A stretch of 64,000 nt of DNA from Isoetes taiwanensis (Eukaryota > Streptophyta > Lycopodiopsida > Isoetales > Isoetaceae). Below the pieces are notes generated by a model. It had not been told where the DNA came from. It searched no databases and saw only the letters and a program-made list of their open reading frames with translations. The stretch is taken from NCBI GenBank assembly GCA_021234155.1, contig JAJEKV010000053.1, forward strand, positions 3,037,025 to 3,101,024. Direction: 5' to 3'. Shown piece by piece: positions 10,953-22,100 of the stretch (the first letter of the stretch is position 1; every line of letters starts with the position of its first letter). The translations under genes were made by a program, and so were the position numbers.

Positions 10953-13192
10953 CGCATGACATCGCCAATTGTCAAACCGCAAAACATAATTCAGAATGCT
11001 AAATTGGACGTAAATCCTATTCTAGGGCTAAAATAAGGGAATTCTATTCGAAGTTCCCCGAAGAAGGAAGCTAATAGCGGTGCCCATAACTTTAGGGGCC
11101 GCTAATATATGCATGATAATGTACCTCATTCGATAATGCAAGCCGTGGTTTTATTCGCCTCTTTAGTTTCATGTTGGTCGCTTCTTAATCCATATTTGCA
11201 GATGTTTAATATGGTATCGAGCAAGAATCAACCCGCAGCATTCCAAGATGAAGATCGAAGCTTTGAACCATAATAATGCATATTCGGTTCTTGAGAGTAC
11301 GCATAAAGCTCGCGGAGAAGGGCCTATGGGGAATTGTCAATGGTGATGAACCAAGGCCCGTTGTATCCGAAGAAGTTCGGGGAGGCACCAACCGCAGCCG
11401 TGATCGTAAAAGGCGCAGACCAAAGAAAGAGTTGGATGCCAAAGTAAATGAAAACGTAAAGGCGTGCCCCGGCAAAATGGATCCAAAAGGATTGATGGCC
11501 AAAGTAGGATTCTCAAGCGCTACTTGGATGACACGCCGATGCCACAAATAGTCAAGCAGACCGCAAGAAAAGACAAATTTTGGGAAGAACTCCAAAAGTC
11601 TTATAGGAGGAAGCACTTCTCGATCCAAGCAAACTTGTATACCGTGGTGTTTAACACTAAGCTCAAGGATGGGATGGGCATGGAAGAATATATAGGGATC
11701 ATCGACAAAGGCCCAAACAAAATAAGGAAGGCATGAACAAGGGAATTGAAGACGATCTCATAGTTGGAGCTCTCCCCGCCGGATCGCCAAGTTCCTATAA
11801 TAATGTCAAAAATATTATAGGGTCAATTGAGCAAGTAGAGCCGGAGTGGGCTTTGCCAACAACTACCCCTTGAAGAAAGGAATCAAAGAGGTGTAAGGAA
11901 AAGCTCATCAAGGGAAATACAAAGCCCCGGTCAAGGGCAAAGAAGAAACCCAGAAGTGTTTTAATTGCAATAAAATAGGGCATTTGGCCGTAGATTGCTC
12001 TCAACTGCACAGAGGGAAGAGAAAAAGCAGAGAAAAGAAAGATGAGGTCAAGAAAAAGGCTAAAGAGTTCTCAAAGACATAAGGCATCAAAGGAAAATCG
12101 TCCTCTGACTCATCCTCCTCGCGAATCGAAATTGAATCTGAAAGCAGTGATTCATTTGTATCAGGAGGCAAAGCATTTGTATGTATAAAAGGAAAAGAGG
12201 AGGTTGCCGGGCGTAGCCAAATGTCCCAGAATTTGGAAGAGCTATTGCTCATGATGTTTGCATTACTGGCCCTCATGTGGAAAATCTGCAAAGAAGGAAT
12301 ACAACTCATTGGACGGTGGATACAAGAGTGGAGCATCCAAACTGAGCTCAGCTATCATGCAAAATGCTTCATTGCACAGATACCACAAGGAGTTTGGTAC
12401 CGGATTCGTGAGCAATGCACCATATGACCGCTAATAAGGGTCTTTTCTAAGAGTATCGAAGTAACTAAGAGATCGCTGAAAAATAGGAAAAGGAAGGCTC
12501 GATATTGTTGGAAAAGGCACCATTTGTCCGATCTCGCCTACAGAGGAGTTCAACTCCAACAAGGCCCCGCATGTTCCCTCAATTAGAGGTAAATTTACTC
12601 TCGATCTCAAAGCTGGATGATGCTGGGATGCATGTATACTTTGGAGGGGGGAAATGCCTTATCAAAGATAAAGGCAAGAACTTGCTAGGCAAAGGAGAAA
12701 GGGATGGAAATCTCTACAAGCTAAGCTGGTCAAAAGCCGCTGTGCTCACAGCCACCACTTCTGATCAAAGTCAGCTGTGGCATGAACGTTTGGGACATCC
12801 AAACTTTCCTCTCCTAAAGGAGATGTCAAAACAGAAATTATTGATCGGTCTGCCACCAATACATTCCCCTGGAAAACTATGTGAGGGGTGCATGCTTGGC
12901 AAGATGCATAGACGGAAGTTCCCAACAGGCAAGGCACACAGGGCATCCAAGTGTCTAGAGCTGGTACACATGGATGTTTGGGGAAGAGCCAAGATCACAT
13001 CGATTGGGGGATCCAGGTACTTCCTCTTGATTGTTGATGACTATAGTAGAAAGATATGGGTGCATTTTTTAAAACATAAGTCTGAAGTCTTTGATAAGTT
13101 TGTTGTATGGAAAACATTGGTTGAAAATCAGAGTGATCTTAAGCTTAAACAGGTCAGAACTGATCAAGGGGGAGAATTTATAAACAAGAAGT
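10953..13192 (+). mobile_element. Copia element A, 5' half only (unit 1, truncated in the integrase)
   Basis: The 5' LTR (about 10953-11211) follows the target word GATTC and is followed immediately by a primer binding site reading TGGTATCGAGC. The expected Copia site, complementary to initiator tRNA-Met, is TGGTATCAGAGC, so the CAG has been corrupted. A gag frame opens at 11248. A zinc knuckle, CFNCNKIGHLAVDC, lies near 11955-12000. The GAG-pre-integrase and the start of the integrase core read openly in 12505-13192. At 13192 the sequence jumps to the start of unit 2. The truncation is caused by the tandem duplication, not by decay. Confidence 0.85.
11248..13192 (+). pseudogene. Copia A gag-pol, 5' part (gag, protease region, integrase start)
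   Basis: The gag part is broken into several frames (11276-12060), mostly at places where the duplicate copy has a different word around a CTG or CAG. The CX2CX4HX4C knuckle (CFNCNKIGHLAVDC) and a lysine-rich tail follow. From 12505 one frame runs to the breakpoint: LEVNLLSISKLDDAGM, then the GAG-pre-integrase HHCC zinc motif (HERLGHPN ... CEGCMLGKMHRRKF), then the integrase Asp (LVHMDVWG) and a second Asp (VRTDQGGEF). The third catalytic Glu is lost at the duplication junction. The region 12700-12790 is clean here but corrupted in unit 2. Confidence 0.75.
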
Positions 13193-13457
13193 CTTCTAGT
13201 ATGCCTTCCGACCCCTCAATAACACACGTCTGATAACTTAAATGGCCACAATGCATAATAGATTTTGTCCTCAACTTATTTAGAATCAATACATTTGTTT
13301 TCGACCTTGTCTTTCACTACTTATCATCCATCCTCACACTTTTGATGGATAAGCATGCCTACTTCCCTCACCCACCTTTTGAGGCTACAAGCAATTTGTA
13401 ATTGAATTCATTGCTTTCTACGAGGGCTTATCTCTTCCTACTCATCTTCATTTTTTT

Positions 13458-13675
13458 CACTACTTCTAAAATAGGTAGAAATGGCAAAAAGTTGACATTT
13501 ATCCTCCAAAAAATTAATAGCGCTTTTTTAATAAGCGTCAAAGCATAAACGTCACTTTTGTGCCATTTATGACATTTGTGCTCCCCAAATGGCACAAAAG
13601 TGACGTTTATGCCGCATAAAAAGGCGGAGGATAAATGTCACTTTTGTGCCATTTCTACCTATTTTTGTAGTAGTG
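13458..13675. mobile_element. Palindromic CACTA-type MITE, copy 3 (unit 2), rearranged left arm
   Basis: This is the same foldback as at 4552 and 5233, carried by the 8.2-kb duplication. The right arm is essentially identical. The left arm reads CACTACTTCTAAAATAGG and contains inserted, non-matching sequence around 13507-13545. The inner inverted repeat TGGCACAAAAGTGACG is intact. Confidence 0.75.
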
Positions 13676-14651
13676 TTTCAATTGTGATAGACTAAGTCTT
13701 TTAGTGCATCCTTGGTTGGGATTCACCTCTTCTTCCCAATTCAAAATATCTTTATTTAGGCCTAGATCCAAAATATCTTCATTTAGCTTTATCATCTGCC
13801 CAAAGCCCTTCTTTTTTTCCCCACCCCTTGCCCCGAGCACAACATCTGTATTCAAAATATCTTCATTTAACTTTATCATCTGCCCAAAGCCCTTCTTTTT
13901 TTCCCCCACCCCTTGCCCCAAGCACGCCTTCCACAACATCTATATTCAAAATATCTTCGTTTAGCTTCCACTACATTCAAAATATCTTTATTTAGCTTCA
14001 TCATCTGAGCAAAATATTGTGGTCGAAGCATATTCACTAAAAATCTTAGCAAGCAAACTGAACTATATAAGCGCAGATACCTAGGCCGAAGGTAACTTAT
14101 TACCTAAAAATGCATTTTTGTTCAGTTTTGGGTTTCATGTTGTTCACTTTTTCACTTTATCCTCCATCATGCGTTGAAGACGTATTTTTATGTGCGCTTT
14201 AGATAAATTCAAGGCGTTTGGTAGTGTTAGTGAACAACTAGCAGTCCAATAAATTCTTGCAAAGTCAAACTGCATTCTAGGCTTTATAAAGACAAGGCAT
14301 TTGCTTTACAGTAGAGGGAATGGAAACAAGGACACAATTCAATGGTTGGTGCAGATGTCAGCAACTTGATTTGCCATCCATAAATAACCTGCCCAACGCA
14401 TTTATCAAGACAACCACACACACCACCTCTTACGTGCCAAGCAACTACGTACCAATTTGGCAATAGCTCAAGAAAACCATATTCGTCCACAATTATTTCG
14501 CATATAAAGTCTAGGCACAACTGCATGCACATTTAAGTCTTAAAATATTTATGTCTATGTACATTCATCTCTAAACCTCAGTGTTATTGCTTTGCAAATT
14601 CCCTTCCCAGGCTTATACCATAGAAATTCTAGATGAAGCTCAATTCTGAGC

Positions 14652-16303
14652 TTATCGTTTCTTTCTGTCTGCTGGAACAGTTCCATCACTGCCAACAAGC
14701 ATGCTGTATTTATCCTTGCGTGTAAAATTGGTGCATTCATAGCCAAGTGTATCAGCCAGAACCCTCTGAATATAATTTGCAACTTCAATTGAGCTTTTAC
14801 CTCCTGCAACAGTAAGCTCATGAGGCAATTGCTCTAAAAATGTAACCTCATAAGTGGGAAATGGATTCATAAAGAACATAAAGGGATCCAAACCTTTCCA
14901 TCCCCTAACTGTAGTAGCATGGAACATACTACCCTTTGCAATCAGAGCCACAGGAACAATTCTATCACTCAATTCTGCAAACAGTGCACTAAATCTGAGC
15001 AAAAATGGCTCTCTGCATGTAGTGCCTTCTGGGCAAATTACCAAATCCCCTTTCTGAAGCAGAGCCTTGATATTTGCAGCATCCCTTTCTCTGTCTCTAG
15101 TCAATCTGGCAGTTTTGATGGGTGAAATAACTTCAGAAACACGGCTGATACTATAAGTTAATCCTGTTACATCCCTTCCTCCAGCAACCCCAACAAAAAT
15201 TGGATCACAAAGAGTTCTGTGAGTGCACACAAATAGAATGCCAGAATCACCCTTTTTGCGTGGAGGGATTGGACCCTTGACAATGAGGCGAATTCCCAAC
15301 ATTTTGTAAAGTATTGACACATAATCCCTTGGACATGGGCATGTTAGGAACAGCCTGAATAGTGCCAGAGCTATGCTTACCGGAAACCAGAGAAATGTGA
15401 TTAATGCCATTAATGGCGTGGGCCTCTGAACAAGCCTCCCATCGTGAAAGATTACAGGCTTTACTAATTGATCTCTAGTTGCCGCTGGCACCTTCTTGTT
15501 TGGCACTAGATAAGCTTCCTTCAAAACCAAGGTCAAACACAAAGTTATAAACAGAACCCATCACCAAAATCTACAGAAAATTATAAAACTAATATGCCAA
15601 AAACTCAGACGTCAACAACTGTATTTAAGATGCATCTTTAAGCATTAAAAGCACGACTAACATCTACCTTGCAAAGGGACATGTAAGGATAATCTGTTGC
15701 CCGATCTCCCACAGCAATGTCTGGTAAATTATCTCCAAATTCTTGCTTAACTGCATTCATTTTGTTTAGACCAACTAAAACTCCAGGTTTTTTCAAGAAT
15801 CCGGTAGCGTATCCACCCTTGGTGACTTCGATTTCAGTTCCCAAAATCTTGTCTGCGCCTAAGCAGGTCTTTGCAAAATGCTCAACCAATATACGAGGAT
15901 TTGCAGTTACGACATATCTCTTCCCGCAAGATAAGAAAACCCGCAGGGCTTGAGAATGCACATCTTCTGAGTAAAACTTGGGAAGAACAGCCCTTGCAAC
16001 TTGCTCAATTTGCGAAGCCTTGAGTCCGGCAAATGAAAAGAAGATTAAAATCTGAATACCTGCAGCTTCTGATACGAAATGATAGAGAAACCATGCAACG
16101 GGCGCCATGATCATAAGAATCATGCTTCTAAAAAGGCCTCCTTCCAGAGCCACCAGCATGAAATATGGAAATGAGCTTCTTCCTCTGATAAGTGTGCCAT
16201 CAAAATCCGCTACGATGGTATGTTTTTCCCTTCCTTCTGGACTGCAAGATTCGATAAACTCAAATGGGGCTCCTCTGCTCGCCGGCTTCGCCATTTCTGC
16301 CAT
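14652..16303 (-). CDS. GPAT: sn-2 glycerol-3-phosphate acyltransferase (GPAT), land-plant cutin/suberin type
   Basis: Two coding exons, 16303-15668 and 15518-14652, are joined by an intron (AAG|GTAGATG ... TTTTGAAG|GAAGCT) to give 500 residues, the normal family length. The N-terminal half is a HAD-like phosphatase domain with motif I DFDGT (residues 33-37) and a GDRATD motif (199-204). The C-terminal half is the acyltransferase: HX4D motif HRTLCD (about 312-317), [14 protein letters not shown] (about 375-388) and the family signature [15 protein letters not shown]. Hydrophobic stretches near residues 58-77 and 253-270 suggest ER membrane anchoring. Family members transfer acyl groups from acyl-CoA to the sn-2 position of glycerol-3-phosphate to feed cutin or suberin. 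Those with an intact phosphatase domain release 2-monoacylglycerol, and the key phosphatase residues look intact here. The acyltransferase half resembles GPAT5/7 as much as GPAT4/6/8. A 5' UTR intron (about 16297-16515) may move the start to 16294. Confidence 0.93.
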
Positions 16304-16844
16304 ACCCAGAACAAGAAATCAAAGATTAGTTTTATCCAAAACAAATTGCATCCACGATCGAAAAAACAGAGTCTGATATTAGCAAGAAAAGTATCAATAC
16401 AAAATGTCTAAGTATCCATTGAAAGAACAAAAAAAGTCCACAAAAACGGGTCTGAATAGCTTACAGAAACGAATTTTTTCACAAAACAAGAAGATCAAAA
16501 GATGAAAATACTTACCCGCGCCGGAAGAGAGGAGATGCAATGTAGAAATGGAGCGAAGCAAATGGACGGATCGGTTCTTGAGCCTAGCTATGGCGGAGGC
16601 GAAAGGCTGGCTGATATAGGCTAAGCAGTAAAATTGGTGGTAAGCTATTAATTACTACGTCTTGAATATGACACCCTGTTAAATGGCCGAATTCACCTAC
16701 GTTTCTGACACCAAATTCATTTCTCTATTTAAGGTTCATAACCACTAGGTCAAAAAAAAAAAAAGGGAAACACAGAGTGTGTGCCAATACCAATGAATGA
16801 AGTTAACAAATCGTACAAAAGGACCACAAAACCATCCCATGTTC

Positions 16845-17128
16845 AAACTAACCTTGTTTGTTCCAGTTTTCCATTCCAATCCAATTGTTCACTCAAATTG
16901 TATCTATATCTTCCAGTACTAAGTTTTGCATTCCAATCCAATTATACATTGCAATTATATCTACATCTTGCAGTGCTAACTGCTGTGTCCATCCTTCTAT
17001 GTTAGCGTAGCATGCCCAGTACCAATTTATTGCATCTGAGATGGTGTTTAAAGATATGTATGTCTTTTTGTTAACTTCCGAGAAAATTGTTGAAAAGCCA
17101 TCTGGCTAAAGAGAGGCAACTCTCATCT
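16845..17128 (+). mobile_element. Fragment of the DDE/coiled-coil element family, left of the CACTA (unit 2)
   Basis: This is the duplicate of 8600-8884. Here it is in its original relation to the CACTA (17129-25532) and to its own continuation at 25533-26110. It is homologous in inverted orientation to 35670-36000. Confidence 0.7.
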
Positions 17129-18296
17129 CACTACAAGAGAATGCCTATTCTGCGTCAGAAAAATCGTTAGATAGTATTCACAAAACAGACAGCTGCCAAG
17201 ACCCTACTGGCTGACGATTTTTACCTGACGATCTAGCGTCGAAAAAATCGCCGTCGAAAAGATCGCCAAAAAAATCGCGCGGGCTTTTCCGACGATTGCC
17301 GCCGAAAAATTCGTCCGAAAAAAAAACGTCGGAAAAAATTGTCAACAAAATCGTCAAAAAATTCGTCATAACATTTTTCATCAGATTTGTCAGGTTTTAG
17401 TCTATTTACATTTTGTTTGCAATTTGAAATTTATATTGATTTGCAGTATGCCTGCATTTGCATTTTCAATTACACAGCTTGTAATGCTGATGAAGTCTAA
17501 GATGAATTTAGGCTACAAGTTACGAAGAAATAAAAGCATAAGTAAAACAAAACCTCCTTTATTTAAATCCAAATACAAGTCACAAAGACATTTATATGTA
17601 ACAATCTTTACAATGCCAACAACAAGAATAATGTGGCAAGGTGCTCACTAATGACTTCATTTTCTTGTTATGATATGCTTGTTCTTCAAAAATCTTTGAT
17701 GATGTTCTATAGTTCAACCCGAATTTCAAAAATACACCAAACCCATAGGTTAGTCATAATTGTCGATATGTTCAGGTTTATAAGTGAAAGCCTCAAGATC
17801 TAGCTGCTCTAAGTACACGTGCATAAGCAGCAAATGGACTATTACTTTGAAATAAAAACAAAGCATATAAGTAGCCCATGTTGCTTCAGCTTAATTATAA
17901 GCGAAGGATGCTCAAAAAATCCAGATATCTAGAATATTATCCAATCATTTATTCTTGTTTTGTGCATTAATATGAACTTTCCGTGTATATTTCTGATCCT
18001 TTACATACTGCACCACAAACTAGATGAAATTCATAAGGTTTTAAGAGGTAATTAAACTGCGTATGTTGTAATCAGAGTCTACCCCCATCAATATACGAAT
18101 GCCACTTGAGCATAGGATTTCTCATCATCAGATCTAACATTATTCTAGCCAATGCAATAGCTGGAAACCAGGTCTATGCTGCATAATGAATCAGGCTCCG
18201 AAAATGTACCCAAATGGATAGAATGATTAAATAAAATATTTATATTTCAGCGGCACCAGATTTACCATCAAATTTTACAAGATCAATACCATCAAA

Positions 18297-18606
18297 GGGT
18301 AAAAGCATGCTACTTGCAATAAATTTTTGAACCCTCAAAAAAGTACCTACACCGGTACTTTGAAAACGGCTTTCTAAATTAAAATCAATCGAAATTTTTT
18401 GAATTGAAGGTCAACAACATGTCAATCTATAGTACTCGAGGATAACAATACTCTTAGAGAGTAAAATAAATGAATTAACTCTCAAATTTATTGTTTATTG
18501 CGACATTTATGCAAGTTCCCAGTACCCAGTGCTGGGTACTTTTCTGGGTGGTTTTGCACTCCCTAAAAAGTACTTTAGATGGTACACCCTAGCATGCTTT
18601 CACCCC
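18297..18606. mobile_element. Foldback MITE within the CACTA interior (unit 2)
   Basis: This is the duplicate of 10049-10370. The right terminus, with GGTACACCCTAGCATGC, is well preserved. The left terminus after GGGTAAAAGCATGCTAC is corrupted here, while unit 1 keeps GGTGTACC. Confidence 0.55.
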
Positions 18607-19182
18607 AAAGGCATAAATAAAATATCTATTTTTATTGAGCGAAGCAGTATCATAAGCCAAGCAGCTAGGTGCCCACCAGCAACTTAACTATAAAAATCTG
18701 CCTAAACTAGCATCATATCACATCACATAACAAAGGCATCTATCTCTGCCTACATGCATCTGAGCATACTGCTTAAACTATCCAACATATAGACAGCCAC
18801 TACCTTATCTACCCTGGCAGCCAACATGAAATCTATAGACAACAGCTTCTCTAACTTGCCTATGCATGCAATAAATCTAAGCATGTCTTGTTTCAAAATA
18901 AGCAGGCCCCTAACCTGTACTAGCACCCCAGCACAAACTAAGCAACCAGGTCACCACAAAACTCTATGCAAACTACCAGCTAGCACTATCACAAGCAACT
19001 AAAGGAAATCCATGTCATAATAACATTTAGGCTTCGCCCGTAAATCAATCGAGAAAGACCATAGTATTAAATCGATTTTTCATAAAAATCATAAGGTTCA
19101 TAAAGATCAATGCCTTGAAAATCCGACGCATGAATGCCGATCCGGTAGGTGTAACGACCAACGGTGGGGGCTATGGTGATTC

Positions 19183-22100
19183 TCGTTGACATCGCCAATT
19201 GTCAAACCGGGCAAAACATAATTGTCAGAATGCTAAATTGGACGAACCTATTCTAGGGCTAAAATAAGGGAATTCTATTCGAAGTTCCCGAGAAGAAGGA
19301 AGCTAATAGCGGTGCCCATAACTTTAGGGGTCGCTAATATATGCATGATAATGTACCTCATTCCGATAATGCAAGCGGTGGTTTTATTCGCCTCTTTAGT
19401 TTCATGTTGGTCGCTTCTTAATCCATATTTGCGATGTTTAATATGGTATCGAGCAAAGAATCAACCCGCAAAGCATTCCAAGATGAAGATCGAAGCTTTG
19501 AACCATAATAATGCATATTATCGGTTCTTGAGAGTACGCACAAAGCTCATGAGAAGGGCCTATGGGGAATTGTCAATGGTGATGAACCAAGGCCCTGTTG
19601 TATCCGAAGAAGTTCGAGGGCACCAACCGCGCCTCGGATCGTAAAAGGCGAGACCAAAGAAAGAGTTGGATGCCAAAGTAAATGAAACGTAAAAAGCGTG
19701 CCCCGGCAAAATGGATCCAAAAGGATTGATGGCCAAAAGTAGGATTCTCAAGCTACTTGGATGACACGCCGATGCCACAAATAGTCAAGGACCGCAAAGA
19801 CGGCTTTGGGAAGAACTCCAAAAGTCTTATAGGAGGAAGCACTTCTCGATCCAAGCAAACTTGTATACTGTGGTGTTTAACACTAAGCTCAAGGATGGGA
19901 TGGGCATGGAAGAATATATAGGGATCATCGACAAAGGCCCAAACAAATTACAAGGCATGAACAAGGGAATTGAAGACGATCTCATAGTTGGAGCTCTCCC
20001 GGCTGACTGCCAAGTTCCTATAATAATGTCAAAAATATTATAGGGTCAGTTGAGCAAGTAGAGCTGGAGTGGGCTTGCCAACAACTACTCCTTGAAGAAA
20101 GGAATCAAAGAGGTGTAAGGAAAAAGCTCATCAAGGGAAATACAGCCCCGGGTCAAATGGCAAAGAAGAAACCAGAAGTGTTTTAATTGCAATAAAATAG
20201 GGCATTTGGCCGAGATTGCTCAACTGCATGGGGAGGAAGAGAAAAGGTGGAGAAAAGAAAGATGAGGTCAAGAAAAAGGCTAAAGAGTTCTCAAAGACAT
20301 AAGGCATCAAAGGGAAAATCGTCCGACTCATCCTCTCGAAACTGAAATTGAATCAAAAGCGCGATTCATTTGTATCGAGAGGCAAAGCATTTGTATGTAT
20401 AAAAGGAAAAGAGGAGGTTGCTGGCAGCCAAATGTCCCAGAATTTGGAAGAGCTATTGCTCATGATGTTTGCATTACTGGCCCTCATGTGGAAAATCTGC
20501 AAAGAAGGAATACAACTCATTGGACGGTGGATACAAGAGTGGAGCATCCAAACGAGCTCAGCTCATATCATGCAAAATGCTTCATTGCACGTGATACCAC
20601 AAGGAGTTTGGTACCGGATTCAGAGAGCAATGCACCATATGACCGCTAATAAGGGTCTTTTCTAAGAGTATCAGGAAGTAACTAAGAGATCAGTGAAAAT
20701 AGGAAAAGGAAGGCTCGATATTGTTGGAAAAGGCACCATTTGTCTGGATCTGCCTACAGGAGGAGTTCAACTCCAACAAGGCCTGCATGTTCCTGAATTA
20801 GAGGTAAATTTACTCTCGATCTCAAAGCTGGATGATGCTGGGATGCATGTATACTTTGGAGGGGGGAAATGCCTTATCAAAGATAAAGGCAAGAACTTGC
20901 TAGGCAAAGGAGAAAGGGATGGAAATCTCTACAAGCTAAAAGTGGTCAAAAGCATTGTGCTCCACGTACCACCACTTCTCGATCAAAGTCACCGGGCATG
21001 AACGTTTGGGACATCCAAACTTTCCTCTCCTAAAGGAGATGTCAAAACAGAAATTATTGATCGGTCTGCCACCAATACATTCCCCTGGAAAACTATGTGA
21101 GGGGTGCATGCTTGGCAAGATGCATAGACGGAAGTTCCCAACAGGCAAGGCACACAGGGCATCCAAGTGTCTAGAGCTGGTACACATGGATGTTTGGGGA
21201 AGAGCCAAGATCACATCGATTGGGGGATCCAGGTACTTCCTCTTGATTGTTGATGACTATAGTAGAAAGATATGGGTGCATTTTTTAAAACATAAGTCTG
21301 AAGTCTTTGATAAGTTTGTTGTATGGAAAACATTGGTTGAAAATCAGAGTGATCTTAAGCTTAAACAGGTCAGAACTGATCAAGGGGGAGAATTTATAAA
21401 CAAGAAGTTCCTTGCCTTTACCCAAGCCCATGGCATTCATCATGAGAAATCTGTCTCCCATGAACACCAACAAAATGGTGTTGTAGAACTAAAAACGTAA
21501 CCCTCGCTGAATGTGCAAGAGCAATGCTTTTGAAATGGAATTGACCCATCATTTTGGGAGAAGTCGTTCATACAAAGATGCTATTTATTGAACAGGGTTC
21601 CCACCAAAGTCGTGCCAAATTCTCACACCGAGGAGCTCCGAGTGGGCGTAAAAATCCGACATCAATGAGGTAAAAGTCTTTGGATGCAATGCATTTGCGC
21701 ATGTAAAGAAGGACAAGCTAACCAACAAAGCGTCCCTTGCATGTTTGTTGGTTACCGATGAAATAAAGGGTACAGATTGTACCTTCCATCCACAAAGAAA
21801 ATCATCATTCGCAGGAGTGTCACATTTGACGAGATGAATTTTGACTTTGGAAAAGGCCAAGGGTACAAATTTGGGAACATGACTATTGAGTCTGAAAGTG
21901 ACACTGATGAGGACTCTGATGTAGATGACATGGCAACTATATCCGAAGATGTGGATACATACGAGATGGATCTGCCCTCTGAACCTGAAGAAAGTGACAT
22001 TGAAATAGATGACTTGGTGGCTGCCCCTCTCTTGACTCACCGTGTCCCGTAAGATCCAAAGGGCAAAGGCGCACCACCGCCGGATGCAAGAGTATCTTGA

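Larger units (their letters stand above)
4969..13192. repeat. Tandem segmental duplication, unit 1 (8.2 kb)
   Basis: This segment recurs directly downstream (13193-21408) in the same orientation. It contains a MITE, the GPAT gene, its promoter side, a fragment of a DDE-element family, the left end of a CACTA element, a second MITE and the 5' half of a Copia element cut inside the integrase. The join at 13189-13192 shares the 4-bp word AAGT with both parental ends (4965-4968 and 21405-21408). Outside transposon stretches the two units are nearly identical, with single-base indels such as T4/T5 in the GPAT gene. Inside transposons they differ in patches that centre on CTG/CAG words. Confidence 0.9.
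8885..13192 (+). mobile_element. CACTA element, left part only (unit 1, cut by the duplication)
   Basis: The left terminus CACTACAAGAGAATGCC is followed by a subterminal array of CGTCAG-containing words (8918-9110), here still mostly clean. The rest of the unit carries CACTA interior without any transposase I can recognise, a nested MITE (10049-10370) and the 5' half of a Copia element from 10953. The right half, including the right terminus, is absent from this unit because the duplication breakpoint lies at 13192. Confidence 0.7.
13193..21408. repeat. Tandem segmental duplication, unit 2 (8.2 kb)
   Basis: This is the direct repeat of 4969-13192. It begins abruptly with GTCTTCTAGTATGCC-type unique DNA after the truncated Copia integrase. 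It ends at AAGT 21405-21408, where the Copia integrase simply continues into the rest of the element. Unit 2 is therefore in the original right-hand context and unit 1 in the original left-hand context. It carries the intact GPAT. A third MITE copy (13458-13675) lies near its start, with an altered centre. Confidence 0.9.

Noticed and set aside
13193-21408. Unit 2 as an independent, diverged GPAT locus
   Set aside because: Introns, UTRs and flanking transposon insertions are shared base for base outside the corrupted patches, so the two are one recent tandem duplication (or an assembly duplicate).
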